Positions 1 through 5,943 of a stretch of 16,934 nt of DNA are shown piece after piece. The translations under genes were made by a program, and so were the position numbers. Within the stretch, counting starts at the first letter, position 1; every line of letters starts with the position of its first letter. The notes below the pieces were generated by a model. It did no database searches and was not told the DNA's origin. It was given only the letters and a program-made list of their open reading frames with translations. This DNA comes from JAHEJB01 sp041748175 (GTDB taxonomy: Bacteria; Bacteroidota; Rhodothermia; Rhodothermales; Rubricoccaceae), in the NCBI GenBank assembly GCA_041748175.1, contig JBGTDU010000086.1, positions 1 to 16,934 of the forward strand. Reading direction: 5' to 3'.

Positions 1-183
1 CGTCTCGCTGTAGACGCCTGTGTTCTCTACCCCGACGAGGAAGTCGGTTCGATCTTCGGGAAGCGTCTTAACGAAAGCGGCGACGCCCTCGGGGGTGTTC
101 TCGAAGGTGGTGGCAGAGGCCACTTGGGGAAAGGTGCCGGCGGTGAAGGTTTCTGCGGAGGGGTCGATGCCGTGGAAGGTCAT
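1..183 (-). CDS. IS110-family transposase, N-terminal part (cut by window edge)
   Basis: Reading leftward from an ATG at 181-183, 61 codons stay open to the window edge. The protein begins MTFHGIDPSAETF and contains the stretches FENTPEGVAAF and VGVENTGVYSE. This is the N-terminal half of the DEDD (RuvC-like) catalytic domain of IS110-family transposases. The first catalytic Asp is D7 in the GID motif and the Glu is E53 in the VENTG motif. The start is well placed, because IS110 proteins carry GID only a few residues in. The family makes a recombinase for cut-and-paste insertion guided by a bridge RNA encoded in the element's own end. The remaining Asp residues and the C-terminal serine-containing domain lie outside the window, so intactness cannot be judged. 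Confidence 0.82.
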   Translation of the reverse strand, partial: MTFHGIDPSAETFTAGTFPQVASATTFENTPEGVAAFVKTLPEDRTDFLVGVENTGVYSET

Positions 184-234
184 GGGGCAGGGGCTGGGGA
201 AGGCAGGAAACCGAAGCGACGCACGTTGCGCTGG

Positions 235-410
235 GCTCTGTTAGGAGTTTGTTGCTGTGTTGCCTATTTAGCGTCTTCGTGCAGCGGGAGGCGGGCCTGG
301 ATCAGGATGTAGGATCTGAGCTTGTCGCTCAGCCTCGGAGCAAAGCGTTAGCTTATTCGCCCCTCCGGCTTCGGCGAGGTCAGACGACCTCGGCCCAAGT
401 CTAACAGAGC
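235..410. repeat. 10-bp perfect inverted repeat bounding 176 bp
   Basis: GCTCTGTTAG at 235-244 is the exact reverse complement of CTAACAGAGC at 401-410. The distance end to end is 176 bp. It could close an RNA structure in the IS110 non-coding end or mark the ends of a small non-autonomous element. No target duplication flanks it. Confidence 0.5.
365..410. repeat. 46-bp dispersed repeat, copy 1 (beside IS110)
   Basis: This segment begins CCGGCTTCGGCGAGGTCAGA, ends CCCAAGTCTAACAGAGC, and matches 15952-15997 at 43 of 46 positions in the same orientation. Similarity stops abruptly on both sides. Copy 1 forms a perfect 7-bp hairpin (375-381 with 386-392). Two of the three differences in copy 2 destroy pairs in it. 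Confidence 0.8.
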
Positions 411-456
411 AAAAGCACCTCGTACACTGAAGCGAGCCACCGCTGTAAACCGGAGA

Positions 457-481
457 CCCCGGCCTGAACCACAGGCCGGGG
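457..481 (-). terminator. GC-rich hairpin after the LEA-like gene
   Basis: CCCCGGCCTG (457-466) and CAGGCCGGGG (472-481) form a perfect 10-bp stem with a 5-nt loop, 28 bp past the stop codon of the gene at 509-1183. The U-tract on the minus strand is poor, so intrinsic termination is plausible but not certain. The stem closely resembles the one at 1252-1285. Confidence 0.55.
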
Positions 482-508
482 CGATTCTACTTGCGCGAAA
501 ATCGGTGG

Positions 509-1183
509 TTAGTCGCCACCGCCCAAGACCTTTTTGATTTTGCCGAACAGCCCACCGGCAGCTTCCTTCACTTCGCCGGCCAGCTCTTTTGCTTCGTCCA
601 TGGCCTTGTCCGCCAAGTCGTCGGCTTTGTCGAAGACTTTACCGGCGGTCTCCTTCACGTTGTCCGGGACTTTGTCCATTGCCTTATCAGCAAGATCGCT
701 GGCCTTATGCGCCACGTCACCAACGGTTTTCTTTACGCTTTCAGGCACCGCGTCCATCACTTTGTCCTTCAGGTCGCCAGCCATTTCCGCGGCTTTGCTG
801 CCAAAGTCATCCGCTTTGCTGGACGATGCACCGGCGGCACTAGCGGCAGCTTCCTTCGCATCTGAGGCCACATCGTCGGCCATGTCCGTGGCGGCGCTAG
901 CGGCATCAACCGCAGCGTCTTTCACGCTATCGGCTGCCTCGGTTGTTTGATTGACGGCTGCGCTCGCCGCGCCAATGGTCTTGTCCTTCATGGGTTCGGC
1001 ATGATGGGCGATGGAGTCGACAACCTCGGCGGCCTCCTCCTTCATCGTATCCGCCGCCGCGCCCACCGCCTCGGAAGCCTCTCGCGCATCGTCCACAATG
1101 GCATCTGCGGCGTGCCCGGCCTGGTTCGCAGCGTCTTCCATTTCGTCTTTGAGGGCGTCGAGTTTGTCCGGGTTCGGATCCAT
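509..1183 (-). CDS. Ala/Asp/Lys-rich LEA-like helical protein, function unknown
   Basis: A 224-residue, very low-complexity protein dominated by A, D, K, E and S, with no signal peptide, cysteine or membrane segment. Residues 1-140 are an alanine-rich amphipathic helix pattern (many AADAA and KDAAVDAAS steps). Residues 140-191 hold two 26-residue repeats, DKVMDAVPESVKKTVG and DKAMDKVPDNVKETAG, each ending in DLA. The C-terminus is GGLFGKIKKVLGGGD. The composition resembles late-embryogenesis-abundant and apolipoprotein-like proteins linked to desiccation or osmotic stress, but such similarity is composition-driven. It lies beside a CsbD-like gene and has its own terminator hairpin, so a general stress role is a reasonable inference. 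The ATG at 1183 is the only sensible start. No Shine-Dalgarno is visible. Overlapping plus-strand frames are artefacts of the biased composition. Confidence 0.8.
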   Translation of the reverse strand: MDPNPDKLDALKDEMEDAANQAGHAADAIVDDAREASEAVGAAADTMKEEAAEVVDSIAHHAEPMKDKTIGAASAAVNQTTEAADSVKDAAVDAASAATDMADDVASDAKEAAASAAGASSSKADDFGSKAAEMAGDLKDKVMDAVPESVKKTVGDVAHKASDLADKAMDKVPDNVKETAGKVFDKADDLADKAMDEAKELAGEVKEAAGGLFGKIKKVLGGGD

Positions 1184-1251
1184 GGCAGGGAAGGGTGATT
1201 GGGTTTGTGAGTGGGCGAACGGCCAAGTATACGACCCGAACCAGAAAACAG

Positions 1252-1285
1252 AACGCCCCGGCCTGATCGAACAAGCCGGGGCGTT
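1252..1285 (-). terminator. Intrinsic, probably bidirectional terminator after csbD-like gene
   Basis: An 11-bp perfect stem, AACGCCCCGGC (1252-1262) with GCCGGGGCGTT (1275-1285), and a 12-nt loop. The plus strand follows with TTTT and the minus strand with TTCTGTTTT. It sits 23 bp past the stop of the CsbD-like gene. Confidence 0.8.
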
Positions 1286-1308
1286 TTACGCTGTTGGGCG
1301 GGAGGTGT

Positions 1309-1659
1309 CTACTGATTCACGGCTTCACGAGCATCGGCGGCGGCCTGCTTGGCTTTGCCCTTCAGCTCGTCCTTCATTCCCTCGGCTTGGATCGAGGCGT
1401 CATCCGTGAGGTCTCCCCAAGCTTGCTTGGCCTTGCCTTTGGTTTCATCCCACTGGCCCTCGGCCTTTTGCTTGGTCGGGCTGTTCTTGAGAGAGTCGCG
1501 GGCGTCGCCCGTGGTTTGCTTCAGTTTGCCTTTGGCTTCGTCCAAATGACCTTCCGCTTGCAACGCTGCATTATCCGTGAGGTCGCCCCAAGCCTGTTTG
1601 ACTTTTCCTTTTGCCTCGTCAATCAGTCCTTCGGCTTTCTGTTTCTTCGGGTCGTCCAT
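1309..1659 (-). CDS. Tandem CsbD-like general stress protein
   Basis: The protein has 116 residues from the ATG at 1657-1659. It contains two CsbD-like units (about residues 5-55 and 62-112) offset by 57 residues. KQKAEG occurs at 6-11 and again at 63-68, and KQAWGDLTD at 21-29 and 78-86. Most CsbD proteins hold one unit of about 60-70 residues, so this is an internal duplication. The family (Bacillus CsbD, E. coli YjbJ) is small, hydrophilic and induced by general or osmotic stress, with no known enzymatic activity. The reading frame stays open to 1830, but that extension (MNVSGMITTN) overlaps the neighbouring lipoprotein gene and is not CsbD-like, so I reject it. A terminator follows directly. 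Confidence 0.88.
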   Translation of the reverse strand: MDDPKKQKAEGLIDEAKGKVKQAWGDLTDNAALQAEGHLDEAKGKLKQTTGDARDSLKNSPTKQKAEGQWDETKGKAKQAWGDLTDDASIQAEGMKDELKGKAKQAAADAREAVNQ

Positions 1660-1772
1660 TGTATCAGGGGTTTGGTTGAATTGCATGGACTGGCACCAGG
1701 CCAGCCTTTGCCTTACACGGCCAGATGATCCAATTGGTCCAATGGGATTGAGATAGACAACGCCACGCCGTT

Positions 1773-1790
1773 CTGAACGAGACCGTTCAG
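1773..1790 (-). terminator. Small hairpin across the lipoprotein stop codon
   Basis: CTGAACG (1773-1779) and CGTTCAG (1784-1790) form a perfect 7-bp stem with a 4-nt loop that includes the lipoprotein stop codon. There is no U-tract, so it may be a weak terminator or an mRNA 3' stabiliser. Confidence 0.3.
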
Positions 1791-2497
1791 TCTCCCCGCG
1801 ATTGGTAGTAATCATCCCGGAGACGTTCAACCACTTTGCTCGCTACGTAATCGGCCAGGTTGTCGAGACCACGCCGCATGTCCTCCTCCGAAAGCCGCGA
1901 GAGCGCCTGCGCTGTGATCACATTCCCGGCGGCGGCTGGCATCCCGAAGAGCGAGCCGCTGAGCACCTCTCGTTCTTCGATCTTCCGTCGCCACAGTTCC
2001 AGGGCTCGGATTGGGTCGAGGAGGATCACTTCTCCTTCCAAAACAAAAAACGTCGCGCCCTCGAACGAATCCGCGACGAGGCTATAGTCGAAGATGCGGA
2101 GATCGATGATGTAGTCGGCATCGTCGGGGTGATCCACAGGGAGGAAACGGAGAAGTTCGGCGCTGTCCAGCAGCACCTTGCGAGCGATCTGGTCGCCAAT
2201 GTCGATGCGCGCGACGACGCTGTCGAGACGTGCCTGCGCCTCACGTGCCTCGCGATATTTGGCCGCTGCTGTCCCCACGCGGATGGCCGAACCGACGGGG
2301 TCGTACGGATCAATCGCGCCCTCGCCGGGGTGACCTCCCTGGACACGAGGATGCGGTGGAATTGCAGCAACCACCGCGACGCCTTTTCCATTCAGCTCTA
2401 CCTCGTGGAGCCGATTGGAGGAACTGCAACCGAAGGCAACGAAGGCAATCAGCCCTAGAAAAACAAAGAAAAATGGACGAGGCTGCGGCGAAGGCAT
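1787..2497 (-). CDS. Putative outer-membrane-type lipoprotein, function unknown
   Basis: A 236-residue protein with a lipoprotein signal peptide: a short N-region (MPSPQPRP), a hydrophobic core (FFFVFLGLIAFVAFG) and a lipobox ending AFG-C with the lipidated Cys at residue 24, followed by SSSN. The mature part is soluble and mixed alpha/beta. It includes a predicted helix rich in R/E/A (about 80-100), the stretch DDADYIIDLRIFDYSL (about 124-139) and a basic/acidic C-terminus. I recognise no named family. The segment 'ADYIIDLRI' resembles lipoproteins whose subunits contain a conserved beta strand, but that is weak. It is divergently placed from the ferredoxin gene, with 152 bp between them. 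The start is fixed by the signal peptide. Confidence 0.8.
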   Translation of the reverse strand: MPSPQPRPFFFVFLGLIAFVAFGCSSSNRLHEVELNGKGVAVVAAIPPHPRVQGGHPGEGAIDPYDPVGSAIRVGTAAAKYREAREAQARLDSVVARIDIGDQIARKVLLDSAELLRFLPVDHPDDADYIIDLRIFDYSLVADSFEGATFFVLEGEVILLDPIRALELWRRKIEEREVLSGSLFGMPAAAGNVITAQALSRLSEEDMRRGLDNLADYVASKVVERLRDDYYQSRGD

Positions 2498-2589
2498 CGG
2501 GGTGATTTTTGGTCAGTGGAGGCGCGGTGGTGAACGGTATATTAGCCGCCCGACCCGCCTCCGCGGTAACGATCTCTATTGTGTATGGC

Positions 2590-2630
2590 GTATTGCGTAT
2601 AGAGTTCGTCAACAATGCAATACGCAATAC
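2590..2630. repeat. 11-bp perfect inverted repeat upstream of the ferredoxin gene
   Basis: GTATTGCGTAT (2590-2600) pairs perfectly with ATACGCAATAC (2620-2630), with a 19-nt spacer, 19 bp before the ferredoxin ATG. The right arm lies within a direct duplication, CAATACGCAATAC. It could be an mRNA hairpin in the ferredoxin leader, an operator, or a microrepeat. AT content is higher here than in surrounding DNA. Confidence 0.65.
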
Positions 2631-2649
2631 TGGATTAGAGCAAGCTCAC

Positions 2650-3000
2650 ATGCCCTACGTCGTCACCGAGTCCTGCATCAACTGCAAGCATACGGATTGT
2701 GTGGAAGTATGCCCAGTGGACTGCTTTTACGAAGGCCCTAACTTCCTCGTCATTCACCCGGATGAGTGCATTGACTGCAACGCTTGCGTGCCGGTTTGCC
2801 CTGTTGAGGCCATCTTTGCCGACGACGAGTTGCCCGAGAATATGGTGCACTACGCGGAATGGAATTCCCACCTCGCCGAGCAATGGCAGAAGCTCGGCTA
2901 CAACATCACGGAGAAAAAGGACCCGCTGCCGGACGCCGAGGAATGGAAGGAACGGGAGAAATCCGAGGAAGACATTCTGACGTGGGAAGGCGCCGAGTGA
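2650..3000 (+). CDS. fdxA: 7Fe-8S ferredoxin (FdxA / Azotobacter FdI type)
   Basis: The 116-residue protein carries one [3Fe-4S] and one [4Fe-4S] cluster and moves electrons at low potential in the cytoplasm. Cysteines lie at 9, 12, 17, 21, 25, 40, 43, 46 and 50. By the Azotobacter FdI pattern, C9, C17 and C50 bind the 3Fe cluster and C21, C40, C43 and C46 the 4Fe cluster. C12 and C25 match the extra cysteines of that family. Motifs DCVEVCPVDCFYEGPNFLVI and PDECIDCNACVPVCP are almost identical to FdI. The long C-terminal tail (NITEKKDPLPDAEEW) is also typical. I start at ATG 2650, matching the family N-terminus (MPYVVT), and not at the upstream in-frame codon at 2509. Its stop overlaps the start of the next gene. 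Confidence 0.95.
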   Translation: MPYVVTESCINCKHTDCVEVCPVDCFYEGPNFLVIHPDECIDCNACVPVCPVEAIFADDELPENMVHYAEWNSHLAEQWQKLGYNITEKKDPLPDAEEWKEREKSEEDILTWEGAE

Positions 3001-3944
3001 GGGCAAAGTCATTCCTCCTCTTCAACCTTTTTGTGTTGGTTCATTGGGGGATGGCATTAGGACCGAGGGCGCAGAAAATCGGCGCGGCTCCCTACCTCGT
3101 TGTTCTTGGGATCGCGCAAGATGGGGGAATTCCGCAGGCGGGAAACGACTACGCTGACGGTGACTCAACGAGGAGCCGATTAGTCGTCAGCCTCGGATTG
3201 GTCGATCCTGTTTCAGGCCAGCGGTGGCTGTTCGAATCCACGCCGGATTTTGCTCGGCAACTTCGGCATCTAAACCGGCTCGCGCCACGTGATGACAAAC
3301 CGGGGCTTGAAGGCATCTTTCTGACGCACGCTCACATCGGCCACTATACAGGCTTGATTTTCCTTGGCCACGAGGTGATGGGTGCGGACCGAGTGCCGGT
3401 TTACGTCAGGCCGAGCATGGCCGACTTCCTTCGTTCGAATGGCCCATGGAGCCAGCTCGTCGCGTTCGAGAATATCGAGTTGCGTGAACTGAACGCTGGC
3501 GTGCCGGTCGTTCTGAACGAGCGCATTTCTGTCACACCGTTTCTCGTCCCACACCGACAGGAATTCTCCGACGTCGTTGGCTTCCGAATTGACGGGCCGA
3601 ACCGATCCGCGCTCTTTATCCCCGACATCGACAGTTGGGAAGAGTGGGAGGCCACAGGCACGCGCATCGAAGAAGAGATCGCCCGCGTAGATGTCGCCTT
3701 CCTCGACGCCACATTCTATGGGAACGGCGAAATCCCTGGCCGCGACATGAGCGGCTTTCCCCATCCGTTCATCACGCACAGCATGGAGCGATTCGCGAAC
3801 CTCCCGTCATCGGAGAAAGCCAAGGTCAGGTTCATCCATCTGAACCATACGAACCCCGCGTTGTGGCCGACTTCGGACGCGCGTCGAGCCATCGAGGCCA
3901 ACGACTTCCGCGTGGCGGAGGAGGGCGAAGTCGTGGGGCTCTGA
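2997..3944 (+). CDS. Secreted PqqB-like metallo-beta-lactamase-fold hydrolase
   Basis: The protein has 315 residues from a GTG at 2997 that overlaps the ferredoxin TGA (GTGA), suggesting translational coupling. This start gives a signal peptide (RAKSFLLFNLFVLVHWGMALG), so the product is probably exported. The mature part resembles PqqB and related MBL-fold proteins: LGIAQDGGIPQ (38-47), the metal site THAHIGH (110-116), PHRQEFSDVVGF (185-196), the acidic pair D210/D212 (IPDID), FLDATFYG (235-242), FPHPFITHS (254-262) and HLNHTNP (281-287). The usual HxHxDH motif reads HAHIGH, with Gly for the zinc-binding Asp. No other pqq genes are nearby, so PQQ synthesis is doubtful. An ATG at 3051 is an alternative start but would remove the signal peptide. 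Confidence 0.82.
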   Translation: MRAKSFLLFNLFVLVHWGMALGPRAQKIGAAPYLVVLGIAQDGGIPQAGNDYADGDSTRSRLVVSLGLVDPVSGQRWLFESTPDFARQLRHLNRLAPRDDKPGLEGIFLTHAHIGHYTGLIFLGHEVMGADRVPVYVRPSMADFLRSNGPWSQLVAFENIELRELNAGVPVVLNERISVTPFLVPHRQEFSDVVGFRIDGPNRSALFIPDIDSWEEWEATGTRIEEEIARVDVAFLDATFYGNGEIPGRDMSGFPHPFITHSMERFANLPSSEKAKVRFIHLNHTNPALWPTSDARRAIEANDFRVAEEGEVVGL

Positions 3945-3947
3945 CGG

Positions 3948-5813
3948 CTATTTGGCGAGCAGAATCCGGCGGGAGACAGACACGCCCAACCTTTCGAGGC
4001 GGACGAGATAGACGCCGCTGGCAATAGGGCTATCCCCGGCGCTTGCATCCCACCGGACCGAATGCGAACCCTCGGCGATCTCGCCGTCAACCAACAACGC
4101 GACGCGGCGGCCCAACACATCGTAGACGGCCAGTGTTACGTGTCCGCGCTGGTTCAGCGTAAACGGGATGACGGTGGTAGGGTTGAAAGGGTTCGGGAAA
4201 TTTGCGCCCAACGAGAAACTGTTGGAGAGATCGCTTGCCTCCAAATTGCCGGCCAAGGCAGCCGGTGCTTCCGTGATCGTGAACACATAGGGCTGCTTCC
4301 AATCCTGATACCCCACGTTCCGGTGCCGAATCCGCAGGTAGCGCGTTCCCGGCGCCATCGCGAGTGTGGAGGTCCGCACGCTCGACGAGCCCGGCGCGAA
4401 GTCAATTCCCGCAGGCGAATCAGATGCAATGAAAGCATCCGCATCAGCCCCGTACAGGTCCAGCCGTCCGCCAAGTACTGGCGACGGTCGCAATGTCACC
4501 GTTACGGCCGCGCCGTTCGTTTCGAAGGCGTACCAATCCACATCGTTTACGGGAAGGTCGCGCGGCGCGTTTGCGGAACGGACGGTTGCCGTCGCTGCGT
4601 AGGTCTTGCCAATTTCTACGCGGTAGGCGTGCGCACGAAAATCAGGCTCGTCAAGAGCTCGGATTACCGCGTCGGTGTCTTCCTGCAAATCCAGATGGAA
4701 GCGATCCGTGAGCAGCGTATCTGTTAACCGGTAAGGCAGGCCGTCTGATGGAACAGGACCGGCATTGTCGTACAACCACTGACGCGCGAGATCGACGACG
4801 TCATCGCCGCCGCCGCCGTTATCGCTGGTGAGCCACGTATAGCGAACGTTTTTGGGCAGAGGGAAATCCGGATTGTCGATGGTGCCGTCCCATGGATCGT
4901 TGTGCCCCTGATCGCGCCCGTCGATGTTGATGCCTTCGATGACATCGTTCTCGTCACCGTCGATGTTGATGTCGTCCGTGTGCCAGCCTACACCGTTGCC
5001 CTCGTTGCCGCCGAAGAGGAAGGGGCCGGGGCTTGAGCAGAAGAAACAGAAATAGTTGTACCTCAGGTCGCGGGTTGCCGAACTGTTGATGTCGGGCGTG
5101 CCGTCGCGGGTTTCATCGCCCTGTCTGAACGGATTGCCAAACAGGTTGCTTCCCCGGTGCGGCGTTGCCACGGTGATCAGCTTTGCCACGTGGTGCCCGT
5201 CCGCTTGAAGAGGATCGACCCACCACCTCGGCGTGCCGTTTCCGTCGAGCCGTTGGAGGTACTCGCGCCCCGCAAGCCCGCCCATGGAGTGCCCGACGAG
5301 GATCACCTTGTCCTTGCCCGGATTGGCTGCCAGCACGGCCGCGATCATCCGTCCGAGCGCATACCCCTGCTTGAATCCGGCTTCCTCGTTCGAATCCGAC
5401 TCCGAGGCAAAAGTGCCGCCGGGCGAGTCGCCGCTGTTGACTTCGAGCTGTGGGTCGTTGGGGTTCTCGTTCCAGAAGTTCTCAAAGTTGTAGGCATAGA
5501 TGCATCCCAGCGCGAGTGTGTTCGTCTCGTTGTTGAACGACACCAGCACGTCGTCATCGCTCGTATTCAGGACGCCGTCGGGGCCTTCGATGCGCTCTTC
5601 ATTCTCGTAGGCGTTGAGCACCGCGTGGAAGGTGTCCGTCCACGGCCCCCAGATTCCGTTCACGTCCGGATGGTTGGCGAACGGCTCCCAACTAAACTGG
5701 CTCCCCGTGAAGCCGTGCATGAAGATGATGGGATACGGGCAATCGCCCACGGGTTGTGAAAGGGCTGGAGTGGCGATGAGTACGAGAGCCAGAGCGCCTA
5801 GGCGGACGTGCAT
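3948..5813 (-). CDS. Secreted lipase/esterase-like alpha/beta-hydrolase with T9SS sorting domain
   Basis: The protein has 621 residues from ATG 5813, chosen because it starts a clean signal peptide (MHVRLGALALVLIATPALSQ). The catalytic domain (about 25-350) starts with YPIIFMHGFTGSQFSW, an oxyanion-loop HG motif. The nucleophile elbow GHSMGG is at 174-179 (Ser176), followed by TVATPHRGS (214-222) as in PGAP1-like and triacylglycerol lipases. An Asp/Gly-rich loop (about 279-312, DINIDGDENDVIEG) may bind calcium. Residues 360-520 look like a pre-peptidase-like beta domain (VDWYAFETNG, YLRIRHRN). The C-terminal 80 residues form a type IX sorting domain with NFPNPFNPTT (538-547), VYDVLGR (563-569) and ASGVYLVRL. 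Secretion to the cell surface or medium is inferred. The gene ends 3 bp from the convergent MBL gene. Confidence 0.88.
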   Translation of the reverse strand: MHVRLGALALVLIATPALSQPVGDCPYPIIFMHGFTGSQFSWEPFANHPDVNGIWGPWTDTFHAVLNAYENEERIEGPDGVLNTSDDDVLVSFNNETNTLALGCIYAYNFENFWNENPNDPQLEVNSGDSPGGTFASESDSNEEAGFKQGYALGRMIAAVLAANPGKDKVILVGHSMGGLAGREYLQRLDGNGTPRWWVDPLQADGHHVAKLITVATPHRGSNLFGNPFRQGDETRDGTPDINSSATRDLRYNYFCFFCSSPGPFLFGGNEGNGVGWHTDDINIDGDENDVIEGINIDGRDQGHNDPWDGTIDNPDFPLPKNVRYTWLTSDNGGGGDDVVDLARQWLYDNAGPVPSDGLPYRLTDTLLTDRFHLDLQEDTDAVIRALDEPDFRAHAYRVEIGKTYAATATVRSANAPRDLPVNDVDWYAFETNGAAVTVTLRPSPVLGGRLDLYGADADAFIASDSPAGIDFAPGSSSVRTSTLAMAPGTRYLRIRHRNVGYQDWKQPYVFTITEAPAALAGNLEASDLSNSFSLGANFPNPFNPTTVIPFTLNQRGHVTLAVYDVLGRRVALLVDGEIAEGSHSVRWDASAGDSPIASGVYLVRLERLGVSVSRRILLAK

Positions 5814-5943
5814 AATTCTGCGGAAGGTGGGCAGGAATGTAGGCAACCTCCCTCTACCACTGCGATGAACCCGGCAAGCGATGCGGGGTGAATACCTCCA
5901 ACCAATTCCCAACGTCCAGTATATCGGGGGCGGTCCAGTCCGG

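Larger units (their letters stand above)
1..410 (-). mobile_element. IS110-family insertion sequence, transposase-5' end (partial)
   Basis: The transposase start at 183 is followed on its upstream side by about 325 bp without any convincing gene, unusually long for this compact genome. IS110-group elements carry a long non-coding end upstream of the transposase, whereas IS1111-group elements carry it downstream. The outer boundary is not fixed by the sequence. I place it at 410 or less because a 46-bp repeat at 365-410 recurs elsewhere in the window. The true end could be about 365 if that repeat is the flanking target. IS110 elements have no conventional long terminal inverted repeats and usually make no target duplication, so those marks cannot be used. 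Confidence 0.5.
184..410 (-). ncRNA. Candidate IS110 bridge RNA / left-end region
   Basis: This non-coding stretch directly upstream of the IS110 transposase has the position and size expected of the bridge RNA (about 180 nt in IS621). Visible structure includes a 6-bp hairpin CTGAGC/GCTCAG (316-321 with 327-332, 5-nt loop) and a 7-bp hairpin CGAGGTC/GACCTCG (375-381 with 386-392, 4-nt loop). A perfect 10-bp pairing of 235-244 with 401-410 would close a 176-nt domain. Transcription would run leftward into the transposase. I cannot identify the target- and donor-binding loops without the other element end and the empty site. Confidence 0.35.

Noticed and set aside
235..410. A CRISPR array or tRNA in the IS110 end
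   Set aside because: There is no regular repeat-spacer pattern and no cloverleaf; only isolated hairpins and one dispersed repeat.
491..950. Plus-strand ORFs opposite the LEA-like gene
   Set aside because: They mirror the Ala-rich frame on the other strand; their composition follows from it and no recognisable domain is present.
1729..1737. CCAATTGG palindrome as an operator
   Set aside because: A single 8-bp palindrome is too short to support a regulatory call.
1660..1830. Longer N-terminus for the CsbD-like gene from 1830
   Set aside because: The extension overlaps the lipoprotein gene and shows no CsbD similarity; ATG 1659 starts the conserved domain.
2509..2649. Longer ferredoxin start at 2509
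   Set aside because: The added residues run through the inverted repeat and are absent from FdxA-type ferredoxins; MPYVVT is the family N-terminus.
2859..2996. Upstream ATG for the PqqB-like gene at 2859
   Set aside because: It lies entirely inside the ferredoxin gene in another frame; GTG 2997 yields a proper signal peptide.
2997..3944. A functional PQQ biosynthesis locus
   Set aside because: No pqqA, pqqC, pqqD or pqqE is nearby, and the metal motif differs from the usual one.
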